44,257 nt of DNA from positions 1 to 44,257 of the forward strand of contig JBBQWS010000023.1 of the NCBI GenBank assembly GCA_038210415.1. The letters are read 5' to 3'. This stretch comes from JBBQWS01 sp038210415 (lineage in GTDB: Bacteria; Actinomycetota; Actinomycetes; Prado026). The translations under genes and the position numbers were made by a program. Under the pieces are notes generated by a model that made no database searches, had not been told where the DNA came from, and saw nothing but the letters and a program-made list of their open reading frames with translations. Below, piece after piece: positions 27,429 to 36,112 of the stretch (positions are counted from its first letter, which is position 1; every line of letters begins with the position of its first letter).

Positions 27429-28054
27429 GCCTGACCTCTCACCATCTCGACGAAGTACGCATGCACCCGGGTGTCTCCGGTGAGCTCCGGGTGGAACGAG
27501 GTGGCCAGCAGGTTGCCTTGCTGGACGCCGACAATCCTATCCGCGTGGTCGGGTCCGTCCGGCGGAGATGTGGCCAGGACCCGCACCGAGGGCCCGACCT
27601 GCTCCACCCACGGCGCCCTGATGAACACCGCGTGGATCGGGCCGCCAGGCAACCCCTCGAAGTCGAGGTCGGTCTCGAACGAGTCGACCTGCCGGCCGAA
27701 CGCGTTGCGCCGGACCGTCATGTCGATACCGCCGATGGTCTGCTGACCGGGCCGCCCGTCGATGACGCGGTCAGCCAGCAGGATCATGCCCGCGCACGAC
27801 CCGTAGGCCGGCAGCCCGGACCGCACCGCGGCGCGTAACGGCTCCAGCAGGCCGGACGTCTGCGCGAGGTGCGCGATCGTCGACGACTCGCCGCCGGGCA
27901 GCACGAGTCCGGCCAGCCCGGCCAGCTCGTGCGGCTGCTTGACGGGCACGGGCTCGGCGCCGACCTCGGTGAGCACGCGAACATGCTCGCGGACGTCACC
28001 TTGCAGCGCGAGTACGCCGATGAGGGGCCGAGTGCCGGACCTCTCGGACGTCAC
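27425..28054 (-). CDS. pdxT: Pyridoxal 5'-phosphate synthase glutaminase subunit PdxT
   Basis: 209 aa class I glutaminase that supplies ammonia to PdxS. Seen: IGVLALQGDVREH, PGGESST oxyanion region, nucleophile Cys87 in GSCAGM, and the His/Glu of the triad in SFHPELT. Start: GTG at 28054 overlaps the pdxS stop (GTGA); the longer upstream frame is arginine-rich read-through of pdxS. No strong own ribosome binding site is visible, so coupling to pdxS is likely, fitting the fixed subunit ratio of the complex. Confidence 0.96.
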   Translation of the reverse strand: MTSERSGTRPLIGVLALQGDVREHVRVLTEVGAEPVPVKQPHELAGLAGLVLPGGESSTIAHLAQTSGLLEPLRAAVRSGLPAYGSCAGMILLADRVIDGRPGQQTIGGIDMTVRRNAFGRQVDSFETDLDFEGLPGGPIHAVFIRAPWVEQVGPSVRVLATSPPDGPDHADRIVGVQQGNLLATSFHPELTGDTRVHAYFVEMVRGQA

Positions 28055-28968
28055 CAGCCGCGGTTGGCCAGGAGCTCGCCGGCCCCGAGCGACGAAGCGG
28101 CGATGCCGACCATGGCCTCGCCGAGCCCGCGGGACACCTTGGCCACGATCTCGGCATCGGCGAAGTGGGTGGTGGCCTCGACGCACGCCCGGGCCCGAGC
28201 CGCCGGGTCGCCCGACTTGAAGATGCCCGAGCCCACGAACACGCCGTCGGCCCCGAGCTGCATCATCAACGCGCAGTCGGCGGGGGTCGCCACGCCACCT
28301 GCGGTGAACAGGACCACCGGCAGCTTGCCGAGGCGCGCCGTCTCAGCCACGAGGGCGTACGGCGCCCGCAGCTCCTTCGCCGCGACGAAGAGCTCGTCCT
28401 CGCGAAGGCTCGACAGCCGACGGATCTCGGCCAGGATCGTGCGGATGTGGAACGTAGCCTGGCTCACGTCCCCGGTGCCGGCCTCGCCCTTGGACCGGAT
28501 CATGGCCGCGCCCTCGGCGATGCGCCGCAGTGCCTCACCCAGGTTGGTGGCACCGCACACGAACGGCACCGTGAAGGCGTTCTTGTCGATGTGGTTCTCG
28601 TTGTCGGCCGGGGTCAGCACCTCGGACTCGTCGATGTAGTCGACCTTGATCGCCTGCAGGATCTGCGCTTCGACGAAGTGCCCGATGCGGGCCTTGGCCA
28701 TGACCGGGATGGACACCTCGGCGATGATCTGGTCGATCATGTCGGGGTCGCTCATGCGTGCCACGCCGCCGTCGCGGCGGATGTCCGCCGGGACCCGTTC
28801 GAGCGCCATGACCGCGACCGCGCCGGCGTCCTCGGCGATGCGCGCCTGCTCGGCGTTGACGACATCCATGATGACGCCCCCCTTGAGCATCTCGGCCATG
28901 CCGCGCTTGACGGCGGCGGTGCCGGTGGCTGGGGTGGCGCCGTGGCTCTCAGGACTGGTGGTGGACAC
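28051..28968 (-). CDS. pdxS: Pyridoxal 5'-phosphate synthase lyase subunit PdxS
   Basis: 305 aa TIM-barrel enzyme that makes PLP from ribose 5-phosphate, glyceraldehyde 3-phosphate and ammonia. The very conserved segments are present: GGVIMDVVNAEQA, ALERVPADIR, KARIGHFVEAQ, DYIDESEVLTPAD, FVCGATNLGEALRRI, GADGVFVGSGIFKS. The N-terminal 20 residues are family-variable. Start: GTG at 28968 with GAGGT five bases ahead. It heads pdxS-pdxT-yebC. Confidence 0.97.
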   Translation of the reverse strand: MSTTSPESHGATPATGTAAVKRGMAEMLKGGVIMDVVNAEQARIAEDAGAVAVMALERVPADIRRDGGVARMSDPDMIDQIIAEVSIPVMAKARIGHFVEAQILQAIKVDYIDESEVLTPADNENHIDKNAFTVPFVCGATNLGEALRRIAEGAAMIRSKGEAGTGDVSQATFHIRTILAEIRRLSSLREDELFVAAKELRAPYALVAETARLGKLPVVLFTAGGVATPADCALMMQLGADGVFVGSGIFKSGDPAARARACVEATTHFADAEIVAKVSRGLGEAMVGIAASSLGAGELLANRGW

Positions 28969-29010
28969 GTCTGACCTCGCGGGCGGGATCGGCAGGGCGC
29001 TTGGCTGCGC

Positions 29011-29030
29011 GCTCGCCCTCGTGGGCGAGC
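29011..29030 (-). terminator. GC-rich hairpin between the DUF3048 gene and pdxS
   Basis: GCTCGCCC-TCGT-GGGCGAGC is a perfect 8-bp stem with a four-base loop, followed on the plus strand by a C-run. It lies about 60 bases after the DUF3048 stop on the minus strand and 43 bases before the pdxS start. There is no T-tract on the minus strand, so it is a stem-type candidate terminator or an RNA-processing element. Confidence 0.55.
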
Positions 29031-29091
29031 CCCCCCATCGTACGGCGCCCGGGCGCCGCTTCGCCTGACCGGTCCGGCCCGGTGCGGGCCG

Positions 29092-30150
29092 TCAGCTGAT
29101 CGTGGCCGGCCGGGTCTTGTTCATCAACACGATCCAGACCTGTCCCGGGGCCAGCGCGATGTCCTTGCCACCGACCGTCCAGCGAGTGCCCGAGCTGGCA
29201 CTCGGCCGCGACCAGCTGATGCCGTACGCCTTGCCGTCGCGCAGCATCAGCGCCTTACCGGTGCCGACCGTGCTCGAGAACGGGGTGTAGTTGCCCAGGA
29301 CGTCCCGGTAGATCGACCGGGTGACCGTGACGTACTGGATGATCACGGTGGTGCCACCGAGCTGACCGCCCTCGACCGCCATCGACGGGGATCCGTCGCG
29401 CGCAACGAGCCAGCGCTTCTTGGCCAGGCTCCAGGTGAACGTGATCCGCGCGGCCGGGAACGCCGAGGTCACCTTGGCCGCGGCGCGACCCCCTGCCGGC
29501 ACGTCGGACGAGAACCGGAAGCCGATGTCGCGCGCGACGGCGACGTTGCGGGCCCGCCCAAAAAGCACAGCCGGGTCGGCGAACAGGTTGTCCGGCGGGC
29601 GCCAGCCGTAGTCGCGGCGGTAGCCAAGACCGCCTGAGTCGTCGCTGACGTTCGAGATGTTGGCCGCGGCCAGCACAGGCAACATCTTCGCTTGGGCGCC
29701 GGAGTATGCGAAGGCCACACGGCCGTACTGCCGCAGCAGCTCGATGTCAGTGATGCGGGCACTTCGGATCGGCCCGACCGTCTTCGGGTACGCCGACGAG
29801 AACACCGCGGCGTAGCGGCTGAGGCCACCTTCGACCTCCTCGAGGTAGATCACGTCGGCGGACATGAGCCCCGCGTGCGGCTCGCTGCGTGGCGTGTTGT
29901 CAAGCTTGACCACGAGGATCTTTCCGTTCTTGCCACCAGGTCGACCGGACAGGTACGAAGCCGGCAAAGGCGGCGTGCTCACACTCGCCGAGGGCGACTC
30001 GGAGGGGTTGCTCGAGGGTGAGCCTGAGCCGGCGGCCGGCGAGCTGACGGACGAGCTCGTGCAGGCTGCGAGCAGCGCGGTGGCGACGAGCAGGGCCGAG
30101 CCGGCAACGGCCGGCCGCAGGCTCAGGTGGCGGTTCGGAGAGGGAATCAC
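29092..30150 (-). CDS. DUF3048 (YerB-family) lipoprotein
   Basis: 352 aa. Signal peptide with a lipobox ending LLAAC (Cys30) and then a Ser/Pro-rich linker to about residue 65 point to a lipoprotein on the outer face of the membrane. The body has the DUF3048 features: VVKLDNTPRSEPHAGL, DVIYLEEVEGGLSRYAAVF, VGPIRSARITDIELL and, near the end, LAPGQVWIVL. Function of the domain is unknown. Start: GTG at 30150; the ribosome binding site is weak. It follows the LemA-like gene after about 30 bases. Confidence 0.88.
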   Translation of the reverse strand: MIPSPNRHLSLRPAVAGSALLVATALLAACTSSSVSSPAAGSGSPSSNPSESPSASVSTPPLPASYLSGRPGGKNGKILVVKLDNTPRSEPHAGLMSADVIYLEEVEGGLSRYAAVFSSAYPKTVGPIRSARITDIELLRQYGRVAFAYSGAQAKMLPVLAAANISNVSDDSGGLGYRRDYGWRPPDNLFADPAVLFGRARNVAVARDIGFRFSSDVPAGGRAAAKVTSAFPAARITFTWSLAKKRWLVARDGSPSMAVEGGQLGGTTVIIQYVTVTRSIYRDVLGNYTPFSSTVGTGKALMLRDGKAYGISWSRPSASSGTRWTVGGKDIALAPGQVWIVLMNKTRPATIS

Positions 30151-30180
30151 CCCGGAACCCTACGTTGGGATCGCCGTGGT

Positions 30181-30717
30181 CTAGCCCGGAACCCCCAGAG
30201 ACGCCGCCGGAAGGTCGTCCATCTCGAACGGGCGGGGGTGCTCGGCGGTACCGGCCAGCCTGAGCCAACGCACGGTTCGTCGACGTCGCAGGGCCTGCGT
30301 GGACCGCACGGACTCGTTGTAGAACCGGCGCGCGAGCACCACGCGGCCGCAGGCGATCCGCAGTGCGCCCAGCAGCTCTGTCCCCCGATCCGAAGACTCG
30401 ATCTGCGTCACCGTCGCAGCGTCCGGGAGGGCTGCGTGCAACGCGCCGGTGAGCTCGCTCTCGGCCCGTGGCCGGCCGGCCGGAGAGGCCGTCTGCGCTC
30501 CGTAGGCCTCTTCGGCGAGCAGGACGCTCGTGGCCGGGTCGAGCAACCCCGAGTGGGCCAGCTCGAGCGACGACGAGGTACGGCGCACGAGTTGGGCGTC
30601 CAGTGCGTCGCGGGCGGCGTCCACGCGTACGTGCAGCCGATCGAGCCGGCCGGCCAGCCCACGCAGATACAGCGCGACCACGACGACCACGCCCAGCGCG
30701 ATCAACCACCTGCTCAT
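30181..30717 (-). CDS. LemA-like small membrane protein
   Basis: 178 aa. One N-terminal membrane segment (about 3-20), then helical sequence with the LemA-type pattern LHVRVDAARDALDAQLVRR (in part) at about 28-46 and RRFYNESVRSTQAL at about 129-142. LemA-family proteins have an N-out membrane anchor and a long-helix bundle; the function is unknown. ATG at 30717 shares one base with the pimA stop (TGATG), so it is coupled to pimA. In mycobacteria the corresponding slot between pimA and pdxS holds a Nudix hydrolase (from memory), so this is a different occupant. Confidence 0.75.
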   Translation of the reverse strand: MSRWLIALGVVVVVALYLRGLAGRLDRLHVRVDAARDALDAQLVRRTSSSLELAHSGLLDPATSVLLAEEAYGAQTASPAGRPRAESELTGALHAALPDAATVTQIESSDRGTELLGALRIACGRVVLARRFYNESVRSTQALRRRRTVRWLRLAGTAEHPRPFEMDDLPAASLGVPG

Positions 30718-31892
30718 CAGGCGTCGTCCTTCAGCCGGGTGAACCTGCCGAACGCCTGGCCACGTGAGTCCTCGCGCACCTTGAGCCCGGTCCAGGTGAC
30801 CGTCTCGTAGACCGCGACGACCTGCCGCGCGACGTGTGCCCAGTCGTACGGTCGCACGACCTCCAGCGCCGTTGCGGCCAGCTCTGCCCGGCGCTGCGGG
30901 TCGGACAACAGCGCGACCGCCTTCTCGGCCAGGTCGCCTGGGTCGTCGACGCGGAAGAGGTCGCCGCCCTTGCCGCCTGCCAGAACCGCTTCGAACGCCT
31001 CGAGGTCGCTGGCCAGGACGGGGGTACCCGACGCCATGGCCTCGAGCAGCACGATCCCGAAGCTCTCGCCGCCGATGTTGGGCGCGACGTAGACGTCGAC
31101 CGAACGGAGCATCGCCGCCTTGTCCGCCTCGCTCACCAGGCCCAGGAATGTGACCCGCTCGCGGTGCTCGGGCGCGATGAGGTCGCGCACGTCGTCCGCG
31201 TCGCCGGGTCCTGCCACCAGCACCTGGACGCCCGGGTGGGCTGCTGCGATCGCCGGAAGCGCAGCCATGAGCACCGGCAGCCCTTTACGTGGCTCGTCGA
31301 TGCGCCCCAGGAAGCCGAGCGTGCCGCCGCCGAGGTTCCACTCGGGCCTGGGCTGGGAGTGCGCGAAGGCACGCAACGAGACACCGTTGGGGATCAGCAC
31401 CGCGTCACCACCGAGATGCTCGACCAGCGTCTCGCGGGCCCGAGGGCTGACCACGATGCGGGCACTGACCTTCTCGAGCGCGGTCTGCAGGATCCCGTAG
31501 GCCGCCGTCATCGCCCGGGACCGTTCCATCGACGCGTGGAAGGTGCCCACGATCGGACCGATGGCCGCCCAGCAGGCCAACAGGCCGAGGCTCGGCGCCG
31601 CAGGCTCGTGCACGTGCAGGACGTCGAACTCCCCTTCACGGATCCAGCGGCGCACCTTCGATGCGGACATGAACCCGAAGCTCAGGCGGGCCACCGACCC
31701 GTTGTATGGAACCGGCACGGCGCGACCGGCCGCGACGACGTACTTGGGCAGTTCGGCGTCGTCCTCGTCGGCCGGCGCGAGCACCGAGACCTCGTGGCCG
31801 AGCCGGATGAGCTCCTCGGCCAGGTCGCGGACGTGGGCCTGGACCCCGCCGGGGACGTCGAACGAGTACGGGCAGACGAGTCCGACTCTCAC
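30717..31892 (-). CDS. pimA: Phosphatidylinositol alpha-mannosyltransferase PimA
   Basis: 391 aa GT4 glycosyltransferase that adds the first mannose from GDP-mannose to phosphatidylinositol at the inner face of the membrane. Seen: VGLVCPYSFDVPGGVQ with the glycine-rich acceptor/donor loop, VLHVHEP, FLGRIDEPRKG, and the donor-binding GGESFGIVLLEAMASGTPV (EX7E pattern). Start: GTG at 31892 with GGAG six bases ahead and overlap with the upstream stop (GTGA); the open frame to 31940 is read-through. Order pgsA-acyltransferase-pimA is the conserved PIM operon. Confidence 0.95.
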   Translation of the reverse strand: MRVGLVCPYSFDVPGGVQAHVRDLAEELIRLGHEVSVLAPADEDDAELPKYVVAAGRAVPVPYNGSVARLSFGFMSASKVRRWIREGEFDVLHVHEPAAPSLGLLACWAAIGPIVGTFHASMERSRAMTAAYGILQTALEKVSARIVVSPRARETLVEHLGGDAVLIPNGVSLRAFAHSQPRPEWNLGGGTLGFLGRIDEPRKGLPVLMAALPAIAAAHPGVQVLVAGPGDADDVRDLIAPEHRERVTFLGLVSEADKAAMLRSVDVYVAPNIGGESFGIVLLEAMASGTPVLASDLEAFEAVLAGGKGGDLFRVDDPGDLAEKAVALLSDPQRRAELAATALEVVRPYDWAHVARQVVAVYETVTWTGLKVREDSRGQAFGRFTRLKDDA

Positions 31893-32800
31893 GCCGGCTC
31901 CATCGTGTGCAGGCGGCGTGGGTCGAGGTCGGACAACCACAACGGCTGCATCATGTGCCAGTCGGACGGGTGCGCGGCGATGCCGGCCTGGAACACGTCG
32001 GCCATCTGCTGGGTGAGGTTCATGATCTTGTCGGCCTTCGACAGGTGGTCGGGCGCGACGACCGGCTCGTTGATGCGGAACGCGGTGCGACGCCCGTCGT
32101 TCCAGATCGTGGCCGGCAGCAGCGGAGCGCCCGTGACCACCGAGAGCGCGGCGGGCCCGCGCGGCATGCGGGTCGGCTCACCGAAGAACGTGACGGGGAC
32201 TCCGGTGCGGCTCAGGTCACGGTCGCCCACGAGCACCACCATGCCCCCCGAGCGCACCCGGTCGAGCAGCACCCGGAACGGGCTCTCCCCGCCCGTGAGC
32301 GGCAGGATCTCCATGCCGAGACTGCGCCGGAACTCCAGGAACCGCTCGTACAACCCCTCGGGCTTGAGCCGCTCGACCACCGTGGTGAACGGGTAGTGCT
32401 CCAGGGACATCCAGGCCCCTGCGTGATCCCAGTTGCCCATGTGCGGGGTGGCGATCACCACCCCCTTGCCCTGTTGCATGGCCGCGATGGCGTGCTCGGC
32501 GCCCTCCGGGCGGACGCCGCTGACGATCTCCGAACGGGACAGGTCGGGCAGTCGGAAGACCTCGTTCCAGTACCTGAGGTAAGAGCGCATCGACTCGCGG
32601 GACAGCTCGCGAAGCTCGCGGGTGCTCGCCTCCGGGACGACTCGGCGGAGGTTCCTCTCCAGCTGTTGCACCGAGCCGCCATGACGTAGCCAGGCCTGGT
32701 CGGCCATCAGCTGGAACATGGAGCGCGAGACCGGGCCGGGCATCCGACGGACGGCGCCCCATCCCGTGGCGAACAGGGCCTCGGTGATCTCGTCCTTCAC
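31889..32800 (-). CDS. patA: Phosphatidylinositol mannoside acyltransferase (PatA type)
   Basis: 303 aa LpxL/HtrB-family acyltransferase. The HX4D catalytic motif is in TPHMGNWDHAG and a second conserved block in MPRGPAALSV. In mycobacteria PatA acylates the mannose of PIM1/PIM2; position between pgsA and pimA supports the same role. Start: GTG at 32800, overlapping the pgsA stop (GTGA). The frame is open much further (to 33175) but that part is pgsA read in another frame. Confidence 0.92.
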   Translation of the reverse strand: MKDEITEALFATGWGAVRRMPGPVSRSMFQLMADQAWLRHGGSVQQLERNLRRVVPEASTRELRELSRESMRSYLRYWNEVFRLPDLSRSEIVSGVRPEGAEHAIAAMQQGKGVVIATPHMGNWDHAGAWMSLEHYPFTTVVERLKPEGLYERFLEFRRSLGMEILPLTGGESPFRVLLDRVRSGGMVVLVGDRDLSRTGVPVTFFGEPTRMPRGPAALSVVTGAPLLPATIWNDGRRTAFRINEPVVAPDHLSKADKIMNLTQQMADVFQAGIAAHPSDWHMMQPLWLSDLDPRRLHTMEPA

Positions 32801-33417
32801 CGGGCGGCCTCCGTGAGGCGAACCTGGCGACGGACCTCGACCATGCGCTGACCGATCGTGATGACGGTGGCCGCAGCCAGCAGCCAGAGGCCGCCGGCGA
32901 GAATCACAGGCCGGCCGAAAAGCCCGGCGAACCCGGCGGCGGCGAGCGCCAGCACGAGGCGTTCGCTGCGCTCGGCGATCCCGACGTTGCAGGTCAGCCC
33001 CAGACCCTCGGCCCGCGCCTTCGCGTACGACACCACAGCGCCGCCGGCCAGGCAGACCAGGGAGACCACGAGCAGGACGCGGTCGTCGCCTCCGCCGGCG
33101 AACCACAACGCGAACGCGGCGAACAGGCTCGCGTCGGCCACCCGGTCGAGGGTCGAGTCGAGGAAGGCCCCCCACGTGCTGGAGCGCCCGCTGAGCCGGG
33201 CCATCGTCCCGTCGAGGGTGTCGGCAAAAGCCAGCGCGGCCACGACGAGGGAGCCGGCCAGCAGGTGCCCGCGGGCGAAGAGCGTGAACGAGGCCACCAT
33301 CACCCCGATGGTGCCGATCCAGGTGATCACGTCGGGACCCACGCCGATGGCCAGCAGACCCCGCGCCAACGGGGTCAGCAGCCGGTTGAAGAAGGCCTTG
33401 GCATACCGCGCGAGCAT
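32797..33417 (-). CDS. pgsA: CDP-alcohol phosphatidyltransferase, phosphatidylinositol-phosphate synthase
   Basis: 206 aa integral membrane enzyme, about six membrane segments. The CDP-alcohol signature DX2DGX2ARX8GX3DX3D is complete in DTLDGTMARLSG...GAFLDSTLD (about residues 66-92). Genomic position upstream of PatA-type acyltransferase and pimA identifies it as the synthase that makes phosphatidylinositol phosphate from CDP-diacylglycerol and inositol phosphate. Start: ATG at 33417 with GGAGAAA seven bases ahead. A hairpin (33441-33460) lies in the likely leader. In mycobacteria this gene follows the HIT and thrS genes; here an EF-G-like gene on the other strand comes between. Confidence 0.94.
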   Translation of the reverse strand: MLARYAKAFFNRLLTPLARGLLAIGVGPDVITWIGTIGVMVASFTLFARGHLLAGSLVVAALAFADTLDGTMARLSGRSSTWGAFLDSTLDRVADASLFAAFALWFAGGGDDRVLLVVSLVCLAGGAVVSYAKARAEGLGLTCNVGIAERSERLVLALAAAGFAGLFGRPVILAGGLWLLAAATVITIGQRMVEVRRQVRLTEAAR

Positions 33418-33561
33418 CGTCGACTTTCTCCGGAGGGCAGCCGGGGACCGTTGTCCCTGGACATCCCCAGCCTAGTCCGGTTACGGGCGTTTCCCTTGTG
33501 CCACGGCGGCGACAGCGAAAGGGTGAAGGCAGTAACAGCGGCAGGCGGAGGGATGCAGGAC

Positions 33562-35712
33562 ATGAGCACGAACAGCTCGACGACCGGTGGCAAGGCTGCA
33601 GCGGTCGACCAGCCGACGATGATCCGCAATGTCGTGCTCGTCGGCCACACCGGCGCAGGGAAGACGACCCTGGTCGAGTCGCTGCTCGCCGCCGCCGGAG
33701 TGGTCAACCGCCCGGGCCGGGTCGAGGACGGCACCACCGTCAGCGACTTCGACGAGGCCGAACACCGCCAGCAGCGATCCATCTCGCTGTCGCTGGCACC
33801 GTTGGTGTGGGGAGGCATCAAGGTCAACCTGCTGGACGCTCCCGGGTACGCCGACTTCGTCGGTGACCTGCGCGCCGGGCTCCGCGGGGCCGACGCGGCC
33901 CTGTTCGTCGTCTCGGCCGTCGACGGCGTGGATGGTTCCACCCGGATGCTCTGGGACGAGTGCGCGGCAGTCGGCATGCCACGAGCCGTGGTCATCACCA
34001 AGCTCGACCTGCAGCGGGCCGACTTCGACGAGACGTTGGCGGTCTGCCAGCGAGTCTTCGGCGAGGGGGTTCAGCCGCTCTACCTCCCCATGTCGGCCGA
34101 CGACGACTCCCCCGCGGGCCTGCTGGCGTTGCTGTCGGGTCGGGTGTTCGACTACTCGACCGGCGAGCGCGTGGTCCGCGAACCGGACGCCGAGCACGTC
34201 GAACTCGTGCAGGATGCCCGCAGCGCTCTGATCGAGGGCATCATCGCCGAGTCCGAGGACGAGACGCTGATGGAGCGCTACCTGGCTGGCGAGGATCTCG
34301 ACGTCAAGACGCTTATCGACGACCTCGAACGAGCCGTCGCCCGAGGGTCGTTCTTCCCCGTGCTCGCCACGTGCTCGCTGACCGGCCTGGGGATCCCCGA
34401 GCTGCTCGAGGTGATGACTGCGGGCTTCCCGTCGCCCGTGGAGCATCCCGTCCCCCCGGTGACGGCGGTCGACGGTCACCCGGCGGCCCCACTGACGTGC
34501 GACCCCGCGGGACCGCTGCTCGCCGAGGTGATCAAGACGACCACCGACCCGTACGTCGGTCGGATCAGCCTGGTTCGGGTCTTCTCGGGAACGCTGCGGC
34601 CGGACACTGTGGTGCACGTGTCCGGGCACGCCTCGTCGTTCTACGGGGTCGCCAGCGGCCACGACGACCACGACGTCGACGAGCGGATCGGAACCCTGTC
34701 GTCGCCCCTCGGCAAGACCCAGCGCGTGGCCACGCAGTGCCTGGCCGGGGACATCGTCACGGTCGCCAAGCTGACCCGCGCGGAGACCGGTGACACGTTG
34801 TCCAGCAAGGACTTTCCGTTGCTGATGCAGCCCTGGCTGATGCCCGACCCACTGCTCCCGGTCGCGATCGTGGCCCACGCGAAGGCCGACGAGGACAAAC
34901 TTTCCCAGGGGCTGGCCCGCCTGGTCGCCGAGGACCCGACGTTGCGTCTGGAGAACAACCCCGAGACGCACCAGCTGGTGCTGTGGACCATGGGCGAGGC
35001 GCACGTCGACGTCCTGCTCGACCGGCTGCGGAACCGCTACGGCGTCGCCGTCGACAGCGTCGGCCAGCGCGTTTCGCTGCGCGAGACGTTCGCCGGGCCC
35101 GCCAAGGGCCACGGGAGGCACGTCAAGCAGTCCGGCGGGCACGGCCAGTACGCCGTCTGCACGATCGAGGTCGAGCCGCTCCCCGAGGGCTCCGGGTTCG
35201 AGTTCGTCGACAAAGTGGTGGGTGGCGCGGTCCCCCGCCAGTTCATCCCGTCGGTGGAGAAAGGCGTGCGCGCCCAGATGGAACGTGGCGTCGCCGCGGG
35301 CTACTCGATGATCGGCCTGCGGGTCACCCTCGTCGACGGCAAGGCGCACTCGGTCGACTCGTCGGACATGGCCTTCCAGACCGCCGGGGCGCTGGCACTG
35401 AAGGACGCTGCCGCCCAGACGACGGTGCTGATGCTCGAGCCCGTCGACGCGCTGTCCGTGATCGTCTCGGACGAGTACCTCGGAGCAGTCATGAGCGACC
35501 TGTCCGGGCGGCGCGGCCGGGTGTCCGGCACCGAGCCAGTCGGTGCCGGACGCACCCTGGTGCACGCGGAGGTGCCAGAGCTGGAGATCACCCGGTACGC
35601 GATCGACCTTCGGTCGTTGTCGCACGGCACCGCGACGTTCACCCGGTCGTACCTTCGGCACGAGGCGATGCCACCGCACCTGGCGGCGAAGGTCTCGGAG
35701 ACGGCCGGCTGA
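33562..35712 (+). CDS. Elongation factor G-like GTPase (EF-G2/FusA2 type)
   Basis: 716 aa with EF-G domain order. G1 GHTGAGKT (28-35), G3 DAPGY (92-96), G4 TKLD (145-148) instead of NKxD; then domains II-V including GEAHVDVLLDRL, GRHVKQSGGHGQYAVC and the C-terminal SLSHGTATFTRSYLRHE. The G3 histidine of catalytic EF-G (DTPGH) is Tyr96, and the switch-I RGIT reads RSIS. These are traits of the EF-G-like paralogs of actinobacteria such as FusA2, not of the main EF-G. Start: ATG at 33562 with GGAGGG nine bases upstream; ATG at 33553 is immediately next to that site and is less likely. The role is unknown; it lies alone, divergent from pgsA. Confidence 0.92.
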   Translation: MSTNSSTTGGKAAAVDQPTMIRNVVLVGHTGAGKTTLVESLLAAAGVVNRPGRVEDGTTVSDFDEAEHRQQRSISLSLAPLVWGGIKVNLLDAPGYADFVGDLRAGLRGADAALFVVSAVDGVDGSTRMLWDECAAVGMPRAVVITKLDLQRADFDETLAVCQRVFGEGVQPLYLPMSADDDSPAGLLALLSGRVFDYSTGERVVREPDAEHVELVQDARSALIEGIIAESEDETLMERYLAGEDLDVKTLIDDLERAVARGSFFPVLATCSLTGLGIPELLEVMTAGFPSPVEHPVPPVTAVDGHPAAPLTCDPAGPLLAEVIKTTTDPYVGRISLVRVFSGTLRPDTVVHVSGHASSFYGVASGHDDHDVDERIGTLSSPLGKTQRVATQCLAGDIVTVAKLTRAETGDTLSSKDFPLLMQPWLMPDPLLPVAIVAHAKADEDKLSQGLARLVAEDPTLRLENNPETHQLVLWTMGEAHVDVLLDRLRNRYGVAVDSVGQRVSLRETFAGPAKGHGRHVKQSGGHGQYAVCTIEVEPLPEGSGFEFVDKVVGGAVPRQFIPSVEKGVRAQMERGVAAGYSMIGLRVTLVDGKAHSVDSSDMAFQTAGALALKDAAAQTTVLMLEPVDALSVIVSDEYLGAVMSDLSGRRGRVSGTEPVGAGRTLVHAEVPELEITRYAIDLRSLSHGTATFTRSYLRHEAMPPHLAAKVSETAG

Positions 35713-35756
35713 GGTCAGATCTGGCTGAGGTCAGATCTGGCTGACGTCAGAGCCGG
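35709..35756. repeat. 16-bp tandem repeat between two convergent genes
   Basis: CTGAGGTCAGATCTGG occurs at 35709-35724 and 35725-35740 exactly, and at 35741-35756 with three changes. Each exact unit contains the palindrome CAGATCTG. The EF-G-like stop lies in the first unit and the DCC-protein stop in the third, so both genes end inside the repeat. Confidence 0.85.
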
Positions 35757-36112
35757 CAGGCCGGGGTGCCCCCGGGCAGCCGGTGCCGGTTGGCCGCGAC
35801 GATCCGGTAGACGCCCTCGACCAGCCAGGACGTCGGCGGAACCAGCGCGACGGCGGCCGGTAGCCGCCAGGCGCCGCCTGAGGCGTGGAGCAGCAGCCCG
35901 ATCGCACGCCCGCCGGATCCTCGGCGATCGTCGGCACCGACGAACTGCAACGCTCGCTCGCACTGTTCCGCCGTGAGCCCGGCAGCGGCGAGGTCGGCCC
36001 GCTGGTAGGCCACGAACTCCAGACCCCGGGAGAGGTGCCGGCTGCCCCACACCGCCGCCGTGGTGCAGAACGCGCAGTCGCCGTCGAAGAAGACGGTGCC
36101 GGCGCGCCTCAT
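35747..36112 (-). CDS. DCC-family thiol-disulfide oxidoreductase-like protein (DUF393)
   Basis: 121 aa. The N-terminal FFDGDCAFC (DxDCxxC, Cys14 and Cys17) is the family's defining motif. The remainder is a typical thioredoxin-like small domain with FVAYQRADL and a C-terminal VYRIVAANRHRLPGG. The activity is predicted, not proven, for the family. ATG at 36112 overlaps the HIT-gene stop (ATGA), so it is co-translated with thrS and the HIT gene. Its stop falls inside the 16-bp tandem repeat. Confidence 0.88.
   Translation of the reverse strand: MRRAGTVFFDGDCAFCTTAAVWGSRHLSRGLEFVAYQRADLAAAGLTAEQCERALQFVGADDRRGSGGRAIGLLLHASGGAWRLPAAVALVPPTSWLVEGVYRIVAANRHRLPGGTPACRL

Noticed and set aside
33481..35679. 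Minus-strand open frame of 732 codons over the EF-G-like gene
   Set aside because: Antisense shadow with no domain; the plus strand shows a full EF-G layout.
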